DNA of 64,000 bases from CALBJU01 sp965247125 (GTDB lineage: Bacteria > Bacteroidota > Rhodothermia > Rhodothermales > UBA10348): assembly GCA_965247125.1 (NCBI GenBank), contig CBDFGO010000003.1, positions 1,240,001-1,304,000 of the forward strand, given 5' to 3'. This document shows, in pieces, positions 34,574 to 44,997 of the stretch. Within the stretch, counting starts at the first letter, position 1, and each line of letters starts with the position of its first letter. The position numbers and the translations under genes were made by a program. Below the pieces are notes generated by a model, which worked only from the letters and a program-made list of their open reading frames with translations, was not told where the DNA came from and made no database searches.

Positions 34574-37500
34574 CTAGGTCGCCGGACTGGAGACAATACT
34601 ATTCGAGATGTTCCTACTCCTTGAAAATCGAAGCGAGACTACCGAGACGCTAACCAGGGGAGCAAACAATGTTGATGCCGTGAGTCCGCCAATGACCGTA
34701 ACCGCCAATCCCATCCAGAAGTCAGAAGCATCGGGGAAGGCGATCATGGGCAGCATAGCGACTATTGAAGTGAGTGTGGTCGTGATCATGGGACGCAGAC
34801 GTTCGCGAACCGCCAGTCGCATTAAGACAGTCGAATTTCCGTGGGGTCGCAGTAAGCGAAGTTGACGGTAGCGGTCTGTGAGTAGAATACTGTCGTTTAC
34901 GGCGATACCGATCATCAAAATCGTTCCGATGAACGCTCCTTCAGCAAAGTTGGCACCGCTCCACAAAAATGCTGCTGCGACTCCGATGCCAGCCATTGGG
35001 ACCGACAGTAAAACAATCAGTGGCAGTTTCCACGACTCGAAAACAGAAGCAGTTACAAGAAAGACAAGAATGATTGTTGAGATGGCGACCCAACCGAATG
35101 CCTTCTTGACTTCCTCGGTAAAGAACGAAAATTGTGTTTTTCTGATTTCGTATCCGACCGGTGTAGCGAATGTCGCAATTTCTCTTTCAAGAAAATCATT
35201 CGCCATCTGTTGTGGCCCGCGAAAATCTACGTTGATGTAGCGGATGTATTGCTGGTTCTCCCGCTGAATACTGGCCGGTCTTTCCTCGATGGAGTAGTTC
35301 GCAAGGCTGGCGAGCTGAATACTCAGACTGTCATTTATAATCAACGGTTGTTCGACCACGCGATCAACGTCTCTTCGATCAGATCCCATAACTTCAATGC
35401 GAATGGGTAGTTGGACATCTCCATCAATATCTGCATATCGAATGGGAAAGCGAGTTCGAAATATCGGTCTCAGCGTTCCTGCAACTTGAGATGCCGTCAC
35501 ACGGCTTCTCGCCTGAGAATCAGCGTTCCATTTGAAAGAAAGTATTTGCCTGGCCTGTCGGAATCTGCCGAAGCGTCCTGAATTCCCATCGACAGATGCG
35601 ACTCGTCTACTTCGACCTTTTAGATGTATGATAAAGTCTTCGATCAACCGATCCAGGTCCTCGTAGTTAGTACCTACGGCCTCTAGACGACTACCACTTA
35701 TCCCTCCCCCAAATCCACTCGAGTACCCGTCTTGAACCAGGCCTCCAACATATATGTAGAGTCCTCCGATATTTACGGCCTGCGATATGAGTCGTTCTCT
35801 CATTTCGTAGGGTTCGCTTGTATTGATGGCATCCCGTTTTATTTGAATCCGCAGGTATGCACTTTCCTCTCTGACGTCTAGAATGGTCCTGAATACTGAT
35901 GAGGAGGCCAATGCCGAACGTTCGAAACTCGCCATGAGCGAATCGGCACGTTCAATCGGGTGACCAGGAGGAAAGGTCATTCTTACATACACTTCGGGGC
36001 GTGCTTCCCACTTCCAGGCTGCACCAAATGACACTTCTCTGAGGAATTTTCGCATGACACCGCCCATGGCAGGATCGACCCATTCTCGAGTCGATTCGAT
36101 CGGACCCCAATCCATAACATCATTGTAGAGTGATGCCAAACGGACAATAGGAGCAGAGAGATTTGCGTCTCGTTTATTAGGGGCCGCAAGTTGACTTGGA
36201 ATTTTCCAGACTGGAAGCCCGAGCAGTAAAATGAACAGGCAAAGTGTAGATTTTGGAAATCGGGCTGCAAGTTTGTGGGGAAAAGCGATGAACTTGCGAA
36301 GCGGGCGTTTTTTTGAACCAATTAGCTGATGGGCAGGCAAATATCGTCCGGCAACCGGTACTACGAGTGCGGCGGTGATGAGTGAAGCTGTCATGGTCAA
36401 CGCAACAAGAATCCCAAAGGGTAGAAACAGATCCTTCAACTCACCACTGAGGTAGATTAGTGGCAACATGACCACGATCGTGCTTGCCGTACCTCCGACT
36501 AGTGGTAACCAAACAGCCTGGAGGGCCGCCCACTCAGCTCCCCCACCGCGTCTGATCAGAAGTTGCTCAACCACAACGACCGCATTGTCCACAAGCAATC
36601 CGAATATGAGAACGAGGCCAGCAATGGTCAACAGATTGAGCGTCAAGCCAAGAGGACCCAGCAGTAAAAAGGCCATACTGAGCGAAACTCCTACGCTGAA
36701 AACGACAACTATCATTGCGCGGATACTTCGCAGCATGAACAGCAGGACAATCAATACCAGAACCAGGCCCAGTCCCCCTCGTTTCTTTACATCCTGGAGC
36801 TGCTGTCGAATTTCCTCGCTCCGATCGTCTGCTACCAAGAGCCGGACTCCTTCAGGAAGGGATTCGACAAGCCCTTCAACGGTCGCGTGCACAGCTTCAG
36901 CCACATGGATCATGTGACTGGCGCGTGCTCGATCGATTCGAAGGGTGACAACCGGATCGCCATCGATACGACTTATAGATCGAACCGGAGCGGGCCCAGA
37001 AGCAATGTTTCCGACGTCCTTCAACAAGACGCGATCTCGTCCGGGAATGGCTTGAGTGAGAACCAAGTCTCCGAGTCCTCCAGACGATTGGAGCGAGGAT
37101 TGAAAGAGAAGGGCGGATCGAGCCTTGCCACGTAATCTGCCAAAGGCTTCGTCTCGAAATAATTCGTGAACTCTTACGGTAACATCGTCGGGGCCAATCC
37201 CGAGAGCAGAAAGTTTCTCGGAGTCCAGAGAAATCAATATTTCCCTCTGCGTTCCTCCGATGACCTCAATTTCAGCGATGCCACCAATACTCAGAAGCTT
37301 GGTTTTTACCGTTCGATCAGCAAGTTTTCGCAAATCATCCGACGAAAGGGGACCGATAAGCTGCAAGGACATAAATCCTTGCTCATCTTTGAGTTCGTCA
37401 GGAATCTGTTTCGTCAAACGGGGCGTGACCCGATCCGGCAACACGTCTCGAAGCAACGTGAGCTGTTCATTGAGTTGTGCGACATATAAACTTAGGCTGA

Positions 37501-37819
37501 TATCCTCATGGATTGAGACGGAAACGCTGGCCGAATTTTCTCTCGAAAAGCTCTCCACCTTCTCCGTTCCAGCCACCCGCTGAACAGCACGCTCAATTGG
37601 CGCCGTCACATAACGCTCCACGCTGCGGGGGGAAGCTCCGGGCCAGCTCGCTGAAATCGTAATCCTGGGGAGCTCTATCTGAGGAGCCCATTCGAGAGGC
37701 ACCTGCGTGATCGCCCAGAATCCTGCCAATAAAATCGCCGTCGACCAGGCGATCACACCTACCGGCCGGCCCAACCAACGCGCAAACACATTGTCCTTTA
37801 TTTTCTTCCGTTCATTCAC
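34574..37819 (-). CDS. RND efflux permease, second subunit (operon 1)
   Basis: I chose the GTG at 37819, which overlaps the upstream stop by 8 bp and aligns with the start of the paralogue at 52781; 1081 aa. It is a full-length RND pump with a first helix (VGVIAWSTAILLAGFWAI), porter-domain segment WPGASPRSVERYVTAPIE, a helix-4 motif GLLVDNAVVVVEQ and a helix-10 motif MIGIAVNDSILL. One Asp remains where AcrB has a pair in helix 4. Together with the gene at 37812 it suggests a hetero-trimer of two different pumps, as in MdtBC. No outer-membrane channel gene is in the operon. Substrates are unknown. Confidence 0.93.
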   Translation of the reverse strand: MNERKKIKDNVFARWLGRPVGVIAWSTAILLAGFWAITQVPLEWAPQIELPRITISASWPGASPRSVERYVTAPIERAVQRVAGTEKVESFSRENSASVSVSIHEDISLSLYVAQLNEQLTLLRDVLPDRVTPRLTKQIPDELKDEQGFMSLQLIGPLSSDDLRKLADRTVKTKLLSIGGIAEIEVIGGTQREILISLDSEKLSALGIGPDDVTVRVHELFRDEAFGRLRGKARSALLFQSSLQSSGGLGDLVLTQAIPGRDRVLLKDVGNIASGPAPVRSISRIDGDPVVTLRIDRARASHMIHVAEAVHATVEGLVESLPEGVRLLVADDRSEEIRQQLQDVKKRGGLGLVLVLIVLLFMLRSIRAMIVVVFSVGVSLSMAFLLLGPLGLTLNLLTIAGLVLIFGLLVDNAVVVVEQLLIRRGGGAEWAALQAVWLPLVGGTASTIVVMLPLIYLSGELKDLFLPFGILVALTMTASLITAALVVPVAGRYLPAHQLIGSKKRPLRKFIAFPHKLAARFPKSTLCLFILLLGLPVWKIPSQLAAPNKRDANLSAPIVRLASLYNDVMDWGPIESTREWVDPAMGGVMRKFLREVSFGAAWKWEARPEVYVRMTFPPGHPIERADSLMASFERSALASSSVFRTILDVREESAYLRIQIKRDAINTSEPYEMRERLISQAVNIGGLYIYVGGLVQDGYSSGFGGGISGSRLEAVGTNYEDLDRLIEDFIIHLKGRSRRVASVDGNSGRFGRFRQARQILSFKWNADSQARSRVTASQVAGTLRPIFRTRFPIRYADIDGDVQLPIRIEVMGSDRRDVDRVVEQPLIINDSLSIQLASLANYSIEERPASIQRENQQYIRYINVDFRGPQQMANDFLEREIATFATPVGYEIRKTQFSFFTEEVKKAFGWVAISTIILVFLVTASVFESWKLPLIVLLSVPMAGIGVAAAFLWSGANFAEGAFIGTILMIGIAVNDSILLTDRYRQLRLLRPHGNSTVLMRLAVRERLRPMITTTLTSIVAMLPMIAFPDASDFWMGLAVTVIGGLTASTLFAPLVSVSVVSLRFSRSRNISNSIVSSPAT

Positions 37820-40800
37820 GACTGCGCACCATGAGCGAATAGAATACGGGTACAACAAATAGTGTCAGGATGGTTGCAGCTGCCAGTCCTCCGGCGATAA
37901 CGATCGCCATGGGAGCTCTTAATTCCGCACCCGGACCAATTCCCAGGGCCAACGGAAGGAGACCAAAGACAGTCGTGATGGTGGTCATAATAATGGGTCG
38001 AAATCGATCCCGGCCCGCATCCGTTATGGCCTTTGTGAAAGCCACACCCTCCTTTCGCCGCTGGTTGATAAAATCAACTTTAACAATGGCATCGTTGACG
38101 ACTATACCGATCAACACCACACCTCCCGTCAGACTCATCAGGTTTAGTGTATGACCGGTGAGCGCAAGAATTATCGCGACACCGGAAGCTGCGAGGGGTA
38201 CCGTAAGAAGGATGATGAACGGTTGTATGAGGCTTTCAAATTGTGCTGCGAGTATCAGATAGACCAACAGAATGGAAAGGGCGAAACTCCAGATGACGGC
38301 TCTCAAGCTATTTTGAAATGCTTCGTTTGCACCTCCGATCTTGAGCCGAACACCTGTCGGAAGAATCGGAATTATTTGCTCTTCGATGGCCGTTGTTGCT
38401 TCCTTCAGATCAGACGATGGGGAGATATCAGCGAGTATTCTGAGAATTGGTATTTGATCTGCCCTCATCAATGACGCGGGCAGTAAAATATATTCGGCCT
38501 GGACGAATGTGCGCAGGGGCATCAATCCACCGCGGACCGGAATCGACTGCCCCAATAATTGTTCTATCGTCATCATGCCCGTGGTGCGAAGAAGAATCGG
38601 TATTTCAATGTTTATCGATCGTAGATCGGTTACATGATTTCCACGAGCGGACGCCTGCAGGTATGCAGTAATCTGGCCGGACGAAACTCCGAATCTGGAC
38701 ATTGACTCTCTATTGAAATAAATTCGATAGGCAGGGACATCGAAGTCGTCGGATAGGCGGACGTTGGTCAATTTATCTATCTGCTGCAGCGTCAAAAGCA
38801 CCGTTTCCATCGCCTGAACACCTGTTTCGCGGCGCTCAACGACCAGATCCACGAAGAGGTCTGATTCCTCGCTCGATAAAAGGGACTCAAGCTGAGTTCG
38901 TACAGGTTTCGTTTCAACAGATATATCTGCGGGGATCGAGACTGAGCCGATGAAGGCTTGAAGATCCTCAGCAGACGCCACCCCACTCATTACGACCAGC
39001 AGATCACCTTCGTACGCCGGCCGAGGATCAACCTGTAATCTGGACTCGTCCCGTTCTCCCAGGTCCGCAAGGACGTGGCGAACACCTGACCAGGCCAAAA
39101 GCTCAGATTCCAACGCTAAAGCTCTTGTGGACACCAGCGTTAGATCTGCATCGGCCGGAAGGGTCAGATGAACTCCTACTCTTCCCTGATTGGTCTCAGG
39201 GACGACTTCTCTGGGCAAATTGATACCAATGAAAGAAGCGACAATGAACAGAGCCATGGTTGCCGTTGCTACCGGAAATCTTTTTCGTAAAGCGGCCTTC
39301 AAAGTACGTTCGTATGCAATGACTAGGTTGTTGTCGGCTTGTTTTCGCGACGGCTTATCGACGGGAGTCGAAGTTTTTTTATAAGCGGCGATGAGAGGTA
39401 CAACTGTCAATCCCACCAACAATGAGGCCAGCAGTGATGAAACGACAGCAAGAGATTGATCAACAAACAGTCTTCCGGCGAGTCCCTCAACGAAGGTCAG
39501 AGGAAGAAAGACTGCTACGGTCGTGAGTGTACTTGCCGTTATTGCTCCCGCCACTTCGCTGGTACCATTGATACCTGCCTCGCGATCAGAAAGGCCTTGT
39601 TCGCGAAGTCTGGAAATATTTTCGACGACTATAATGGCATTGTCAACCAACATTCCGACTCCCAGAGCCAATCCAGATAAGGATATCAGATTGAAAGAAA
39701 TGTCAAGGAAGTCGAAGAGAATTAGAGACATACCGAGAGAAAGGGGTACGGCCACGGCAACGGCCAACAGCGCGCGCTTGCGGCGCAGGAACAGTAACAA
39801 CACGAAAAGAGCGAGCAGTCCTCCAAACATGACGGCCTGACTCAATCCATTGATGGCGTCCCGGATGAAGACACTTTCGTCCACCACCACATCCAGCCTG
39901 ACGTTCTGAAGATCGGATTGGAGATCACTCAGTGCTGCTCTTATTTCCTCTGACGCTCGGACCGTATTAGCATCAGGGCGTCGCTCGACAAGAAGCATCA
40001 AGGTTTCGCGCCCATCATAGCGGACCATCCCGCGTCTTTCATTCACGCCTTCTCGTACTTCGGCGAGATCTTTTAATCTGATAGGAGTGTCGCCACTCCA
40101 GGCGACGACGGACTCTGCTATGTCGCCTACATTTTCGAATTCACCGGTAACTTCGACGGCATATCTGAAGGGACCTCGTCGAATCGAGCCGCCTTGCTGA
40201 GCAATATTGGCAGAACGAAGAGCAGCGCCAATACGGGTCATGTCTACATTATGAGCTGCCATTTTTGCGGGATCCAGAATCACATCGATCTGCCTGTCAT
40301 ATCCTCCTGTGACGATGACTCTGGCAACATCTCGCAATTGCTCAAGACGTCTGGCGATTACTTCTCGGCCCAGCTGCTTCAATCCCGCCAGATCCGAACG
40401 GCCATCTCCTCCAATCGTTGCGCTCTCGGCAAGCGCCAAAATCATGATAGGCGTATCGTTGGGGTTGATTCGAAGCACGATTGGGCGATCGGCTTCCTGA
40501 GGCAGAGCATCACCCAAGCGGTCGAGTTGCTCGCGAACATCAAGCATCGCCAGATCAAGATTCGTATTCCAACCGAAATCAAGGCGGACCATGCTCCCAC
40601 CCAGCAGACTTCGCGATGTTAATTTTTGCAATCCTTGGGTTCCGCTGACAGCCTCTTCAATCCGCTCGGCGATGGCTCGTTCTACCCGCTCCGGAGGGAC
40701 ATCAGGATAGGGTGTCCAAACTACCAGTGTGGGGTACTGCAGGTCAGGAAGCAGTGCCACGGGAAGTCGAACGTACGCCGTTACCGCCATTACGGCTACG

Positions 40801-40862
40801 AGCATATAAAACGCAGTGACTGTTACAGGCCGATTGAAACAGCTTTGAACGAAATACTTCAA
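37812..40862 (-). CDS. RND efflux permease, first subunit (operon 1)
   Basis: This 1016-aa RND permease starts at TTG, overlapping the adaptor stop as TTGA, the same arrangement as in the paralogous operon. It has the family opening (FNRPVTVTAFYMLVAVMAV), PDVPPERVERAIAERIEEAV, helix-4 GMLVDNAIIVVENI, and helix-10 VVLIGIVVNDAIVKVDFINQ. It uses the proton gradient to export small molecules from the periplasm or inner leaflet through the adaptor. It is more HAE1/AcrB-like in length, but the charged residues of helix 10 differ from AcrB, where a Lys is found. It is intact, unlike its paralogue at 49723. Confidence 0.94.
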   Translation of the reverse strand: MKYFVQSCFNRPVTVTAFYMLVAVMAVTAYVRLPVALLPDLQYPTLVVWTPYPDVPPERVERAIAERIEEAVSGTQGLQKLTSRSLLGGSMVRLDFGWNTNLDLAMLDVREQLDRLGDALPQEADRPIVLRINPNDTPIMILALAESATIGGDGRSDLAGLKQLGREVIARRLEQLRDVARVIVTGGYDRQIDVILDPAKMAAHNVDMTRIGAALRSANIAQQGGSIRRGPFRYAVEVTGEFENVGDIAESVVAWSGDTPIRLKDLAEVREGVNERRGMVRYDGRETLMLLVERRPDANTVRASEEIRAALSDLQSDLQNVRLDVVVDESVFIRDAINGLSQAVMFGGLLALFVLLLFLRRKRALLAVAVAVPLSLGMSLILFDFLDISFNLISLSGLALGVGMLVDNAIIVVENISRLREQGLSDREAGINGTSEVAGAITASTLTTVAVFLPLTFVEGLAGRLFVDQSLAVVSSLLASLLVGLTVVPLIAAYKKTSTPVDKPSRKQADNNLVIAYERTLKAALRKRFPVATATMALFIVASFIGINLPREVVPETNQGRVGVHLTLPADADLTLVSTRALALESELLAWSGVRHVLADLGERDESRLQVDPRPAYEGDLLVVMSGVASAEDLQAFIGSVSIPADISVETKPVRTQLESLLSSEESDLFVDLVVERRETGVQAMETVLLTLQQIDKLTNVRLSDDFDVPAYRIYFNRESMSRFGVSSGQITAYLQASARGNHVTDLRSINIEIPILLRTTGMMTIEQLLGQSIPVRGGLMPLRTFVQAEYILLPASLMRADQIPILRILADISPSSDLKEATTAIEEQIIPILPTGVRLKIGGANEAFQNSLRAVIWSFALSILLVYLILAAQFESLIQPFIILLTVPLAASGVAIILALTGHTLNLMSLTGGVVLIGIVVNDAIVKVDFINQRRKEGVAFTKAITDAGRDRFRPIIMTTITTVFGLLPLALGIGPGAELRAPMAIVIAGGLAAATILTLFVVPVFYSLMVRSRE

Positions 40863-42112
40863 TTTTCAATCTCTAGGACAGACCCTACCTCTACCCTCGC
40901 ATCGTGCGAAAGCGCATGATGGCCATTTACCGCTACGGAATCGCCGGCCGCAAGTGGTTCGACTATCTCAACAAAATCTCCCGATCTGTCACCGACGGTT
41001 ACATAGGTCCATTGAGCGCGACCATTTTTGACAACGAAGACGAGATCTCTTCCTTGACGAACAAGCACGGCATCAGCAGGAACGACCAACCGATTAGAAA
41101 ACCGTTGGGATTCCAACTCAACATATGCAAACAATCCGGCCAACAGTTGACGATTTCGATTGTCGATGGAAACCGTTACCCGCCCGGTGCCCGTCGTCGG
41201 GTCAACCGCTGGATTGATGGCGAAAATGCGCCCTTGGACGACTGAATCCTGCAACGCTGGGATTCGAACTCGAGCCGTCGCGCCTCCCCTAAGACCAAGG
41301 AGATCGGATTCCAGCACGTTTACTTCGACCTTCATCCTGGAATCATCCAGAATGCTGAGAATAGGCTGTCCCGTGGTTACTCTTTCCCCCACCTCCGTCT
41401 GAAGATCAGCGACTCTTCCAGTAATCGGAGCCCTCACTTGCATACGGGAAGCGAACAACCGAGCTCGATCAAGCCGTTGTTCGGCTTGTACCAGGCCAGT
41501 TACGACAGCCTCTACTTCATCGCGAAAAAAGCCACTGCGCAGAACAGCTGCGTCATATTTCCGTCTTTCGATCTGGAGCTCTGCGTCGGTAAGTAAGCCC
41601 CTTTTGTGTGCTGATTCTACGCGCTCAAAACTGTCTCTGGCTTGAGCAACCTCACTCGTGTCATGCACGACATCCAAATTCCCCGCTGTTCTTCCCGCAT
41701 ATTCGATTTGCGCACCCAGCAGATCTGTCTCAGCTTCTCGAACCGCAATAGCCTGTTCATGATCTTCGAGTTGGAGAAGCAGATCGTCCTGAGATACAGA
41801 AGCGCCTTCTTCGTATAGCCGTCTGACGACAATTCCTGTAGCTTGTGAACTAACTTCTGCAATACTCCAAGGGCTAAGATGTCCCGTAGCTTCCGCGCGA
41901 ATAACGAAATCTCTGGGCGCCAACACAATTACGTTTACACGAGCTTGAGAGGTCGTCCTCTCGGTCGCTGGGCGATCGACCTCATCACCGACTGACCCCG
42001 TGATGGTGGGCCAGAAAGCATATGCAGACAATCCGGATATTGCCAGGAAAAGAACTACGCCAGCCATGTGATACGGGCGAATTTTTCGACTCCTTGATTC
42101 AGTCTGCGTCAT
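40859..42112 (-). CDS. RND periplasmic adaptor (membrane fusion protein, operon 1)
   Basis: The ATG at 42112 gives 417 aa, the same length as the paralogue at 48473; an upstream in-frame start would add 12 residues. One N-terminal membrane helix (MAGVVLFLAISGLSAYAFW) anchors it. It has the lipoyl-type halves (ATGHLSPWSIAEVSSQATGI and MQVRAPITGRVADL), a coiled-coil hairpin between them, and a beta-barrel/MPD part (INPAVDPTTGTGRVTVSI). It links the RND pumps to an outer-membrane channel encoded elsewhere. First gene of a three-gene operon. Confidence 0.93.
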   Translation of the reverse strand: MTQTESRSRKIRPYHMAGVVLFLAISGLSAYAFWPTITGSVGDEVDRPATERTTSQARVNVIVLAPRDFVIRAEATGHLSPWSIAEVSSQATGIVVRRLYEEGASVSQDDLLLQLEDHEQAIAVREAETDLLGAQIEYAGRTAGNLDVVHDTSEVAQARDSFERVESAHKRGLLTDAELQIERRKYDAAVLRSGFFRDEVEAVVTGLVQAEQRLDRARLFASRMQVRAPITGRVADLQTEVGERVTTGQPILSILDDSRMKVEVNVLESDLLGLRGGATARVRIPALQDSVVQGRIFAINPAVDPTTGTGRVTVSIDNRNRQLLAGLFAYVELESQRFSNRLVVPADAVLVRQGRDLVFVVKNGRAQWTYVTVGDRSGDFVEIVEPLAAGDSVAVNGHHALSHDARVEVGSVLEIEN

Positions 42113-42315
42113 TTTCGAAGTGTTATGGTCTTTTATTAGACCTGTCAAACGTACGATAGTAGCTGAATAATGACTATTCGGAAATTAGCGTATGTGTTCC
42201 TGGGTGATTGGCTCAAAAATAGCAAGGTGTTAAACTATTCCATAGTAATTCCAGCTCATTCTGAGCAATCTAGTCGGACCCAAATTGAAGCAACACCAGT
42301 CGACCACCCGCACTC

Positions 42316-43443
42316 ATGAAAGCTATCCCACATTATTTCAGTTTTCTCGTCGTAGCCACATTCTTCTTAGGCTGCGCCACCCCCGAATTGGACTCTCGAT
42401 TGATCCAGCTCCCGGCGTATCCCGAGGGCAATGAACGTGCAATTGAAAACGTGCGGTTTGTTCAGATTGCTGAATATGGATTGGAATCTGAGGACGAAGA
42501 ATCGATTATCGGCGGATTCCCGATGGTTACAATTGGACCGGATGGTACGGTATTTATTTTGGATGACAATCCGGGAAGATTGAAGGCATATGCCCCCGAA
42601 GGGACCTTCCTCTGGTCAAAATTGACAGCAGGGCAGGGCCCTGGAGAGATCTATCAGGCCCGATCTATGGAGACCGACGGCTCTCATTTTATATATATCC
42701 TCAATCAGGGTGGAACTAGAATAGACCAGATCACGATGCGTGGTGATCACGTTCGATCCATCTCAATGGAAGATCTGGGATTGAGCAGGCCGATTTTCAG
42801 CGGGTTGCTCAGTGACTCGACATTCGTTTTTTCCAAGGGCATTCCAGGATCGTTTTCTTCGAAGATTACCATCGTGTTAGGTGGAGAAGAGTGGAACGTC
42901 AAAAACGTATTCACAATAGATTTTAGCGATGTTAGGGAAATCGATTCGCGAATGTATTCCTGGCTTGATCTTGACATTGTCGATGGTCAGATTATCGCAC
43001 CGGACCTGGACGAATTCAGGTACAAAGTGTTCGATGAATTTGGTATGGTGCAGAAAGAAGTATCTAGAAATCTCGACGTGCTAGTCGGGCCTCAAATTAT
43101 TGAGATGGGAAGTGGCTACGGGGTTCGTAATACTTCCAGTCTGTCTCCTCCATTTCGTCTTAACGACAAGTGGAGGATTGGACAAGCTAGTTGGATCACA
43201 AATTCGGAGGAGCTGGAGGCTTTCAGATCCAATTCTGAAGCAGTTGTACAACCGGAGGTTTCTAGAGAGTCGACGCTCGATTTTTATGACAATAGTTGGA
43301 AGCTCATCTACACGCTTGACGCTGAAAATCAGGCAAAACTTTTTGAGGGCTGGCTGCTCACTTCAGATGGTCGCGGGCATGTGTATATCTACTCCCGAAG
43401 CACGGGGCTTGTTGTCAAGTACCGGGTAGAGATTAACCACTGA
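42316..43443 (+). CDS. 6-bladed beta-propeller lipoprotein
   Basis: This 375-aa protein has a lipoprotein signal (VVATFFLGC, Cys20) and propeller blades: MVTIGPDGTVFILDDNPGRL, AGQGPGEIYQ, and WLLTSDGRGHVYIYSRS near the end. The family is the exported NHL-like 6-bladed propeller group. It is divergent from the adaptor gene, with about 200 bp between them. Its ligand or partner is unknown; no peptide gene is visible next to it. Downstream lies the convergent tail of another propeller gene. Confidence 0.85.
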   Translation: MKAIPHYFSFLVVATFFLGCATPELDSRLIQLPAYPEGNERAIENVRFVQIAEYGLESEDEESIIGGFPMVTIGPDGTVFILDDNPGRLKAYAPEGTFLWSKLTAGQGPGEIYQARSMETDGSHFIYILNQGGTRIDQITMRGDHVRSISMEDLGLSRPIFSGLLSDSTFVFSKGIPGSFSSKITIVLGGEEWNVKNVFTIDFSDVREIDSRMYSWLDLDIVDGQIIAPDLDEFRYKVFDEFGMVQKEVSRNLDVLVGPQIIEMGSGYGVRNTSSLSPPFRLNDKWRIGQASWITNSEELEAFRSNSEAVVQPEVSRESTLDFYDNSWKLIYTLDAENQAKLFEGWLLTSDGRGHVYIYSRSTGLVVKYRVEINH

Positions 43444-43529
43444 CTGGAGGTCGAAGAGAAGATGGAATCTCGTTGATGGCAATCGTAAAGAGAACGGTGG
43501 ACCCTGTCATAACCATCATTCTACCCGTT

Positions 43530-43727
43530 TTACCGAAAATCAACCCTAGATCTGATGACCGTACCATCCGTACAACCTGAAATGATCGTGCTTTGATCTA
43601 CATATCTCACGCCACAATTCCCAAATGGTATTTCAAACGAGTATTTATAGCGTGCGCCATCAATCGTGTATACATCCACCAAAAATGGATTGAACTGTCC
43701 CGTACTGGATATGTAAATGTCGGTATC
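43530..43727 (-). pseudogene. 3' remnant of another beta-propeller gene cut by IS3
   Basis: On the minus strand, directly from the IS3 end, 65 codons read DTDIYISSTGQFNPFLVDVY...YKYSFEIPFGNCGVRYVD and end in TAA at 43530. This is the last one or two blades of a propeller. The 5' part is gone. It lies convergent to the intact propeller gene at 42316. Confidence 0.6.
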
Positions 43728-43814
43728 AGAGATGGTCCTGATTCATCGGACAGTCTGAACAACAAATAAGGTGGAGTCTTGCGATCTTATCACCCTCAAG
43801 AAAGGATACAAACG

Positions 43815-44102
43815 ATGAGTCGCAAAAGAAGAAACCACAGCAATGCCTTCAAAGCGAAAGTAGCGCTGGCGGCGGTCAAAGGAGATCGCACAATGGCTGA
43901 GTTGGCAGACCAGTTCCAGGTGCATCCGAACCAGATTCAGACGTGGAAAAAGAAGCTGATTCAGGACGCTGAAGAGGTCTTTGACAAAGGGCATTCCAGA
44001 AAGCACAACGAGGAGGGCCAGATCAAGGAGCTTCACGCCAAGATTGGCGAGCTTTCGATGGAGAAGGATTTTTTATCCAAAGCGCTCGGTCGCACCCAGT
44101 AG
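43815..44102 (+). CDS. IS3-family transposase OrfA, copy B
   Basis: This 95-aa HTH protein matches copy A except HSRKHN and SMEKDFLS. The slippery heptamer TTTTTTA lies at 44069-44075 in the phase T-TTT-TTA; a -1 slip enters the orfB frame (QSARSHPVGERRQM) with no stop before the OrfB ATG. An OrfAB fusion is therefore expected. Confidence 0.94.
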   Translation: MSRKRRNHSNAFKAKVALAAVKGDRTMAELADQFQVHPNQIQTWKKKLIQDAEEVFDKGHSRKHNEEGQIKELHAKIGELSMEKDFLSKALGRTQ

Positions 44103-44116
44103 GTGAGCGCCGCCAA

Positions 44117-44944
44117 ATGATCGACCCAATCCACGACCTCTCCATCAAACGGCAGTGCAATCTGCTGGAGCTGAACCGCTCGACGGCCTATTACAAGCCG
44201 GTGGGCGAGAGCAAAGAGAACCTGGCCGTGATGAAAAAACTGGATGAGCTCTACATCGAACGTCCCACGCGAGGATCGCGCACCATGAAGGATGCGCTCG
44301 AGGACAGAGGTGTTTTTGTGGGCCGCCATCGAATCCGGCGATTAATGCGTCTGATGGGCCTTATTGCCATTTATCCTAAGAAACGGACCTCGATTCCGGG
44401 AAAAGGTCACAAGATTTATCCGTATCTCTTGCGTAAGCTCAACGTGACGCGGCCCCGGCAGGTTTACGCAAGCGACATCACATTCATTCCGATGAAAAGG
44501 GGATTCGTTTACCTGGTCGCCGTCATCGACTGGTACAGCCGAAAAGTACTCTCACGCCGGATCTCCAATACGATGGACACCGACTTCTGTGTGGAAGCTC
44601 TCGAAGAAGCAATCGCCGTGTATGGAGCGCCAGAGATCTTCAATACGGATCAGGGCAGCCAGTTCACATCGATGGCCTTCACTGATGTGCTGAAGAATCA
44701 TGACATCAAAATCTCTATGGATGGCAAAGGACGCTGGATGGACAACGTGTTCGTTGAACGTCTGTGGCGTAGCCTGAAATATGAAGAGGTGTACCTTAAA
44801 GCCTATGACAGTGTGGCTGAAGCCCGCAAATCCATTGCTGTATACTTCGACTACTTCAATAACGAAAGGCGACACAGCTCACATGGAAGAAAGACCCCTG
44901 ATCACGTATTTTTTAATCACCAGCCGCTTCAAGAAGCAGCATAA
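44117..44944 (+). CDS. IS3-family transposase OrfB, copy B
   Basis: This 275-aa DDE transposase is complete. It differs from copy A at a few residues (LLELNRS, GESKENL, RGVFVGRHR, SSHGRKTPDH). Catalytic motifs ASDITF, NTDQGSQ and FVERLW are present, so it is probably functional. Confidence 0.95.
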   Translation: MIDPIHDLSIKRQCNLLELNRSTAYYKPVGESKENLAVMKKLDELYIERPTRGSRTMKDALEDRGVFVGRHRIRRLMRLMGLIAIYPKKRTSIPGKGHKIYPYLLRKLNVTRPRQVYASDITFIPMKRGFVYLVAVIDWYSRKVLSRRISNTMDTDFCVEALEEAIAVYGAPEIFNTDQGSQFTSMAFTDVLKNHDIKISMDGKGRWMDNVFVERLWRSLKYEEVYLKAYDSVAEARKSIAVYFDYFNNERRHSSHGRKTPDHVFFNHQPLQEAA

Positions 44945-44997
44945 TCAATCCGCAAGATTCCACCTAAGACCCTGTCCAGTTTTATAGGACCATCTCT

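Larger units (their letters stand above)
43728..44997 (+). mobile_element. IS3-family element, copy B
   Basis: Full-length 1.27-kb copy with ends AGAGATGGTCC and GGACCATCTCT. The flanks (GGTATC and AGCTTT) show no duplication. The two sides belong to different broken genes (propeller tail on the left, IS21 istA start on the right), so a deletion or recombination followed insertion. Confidence 0.92.
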
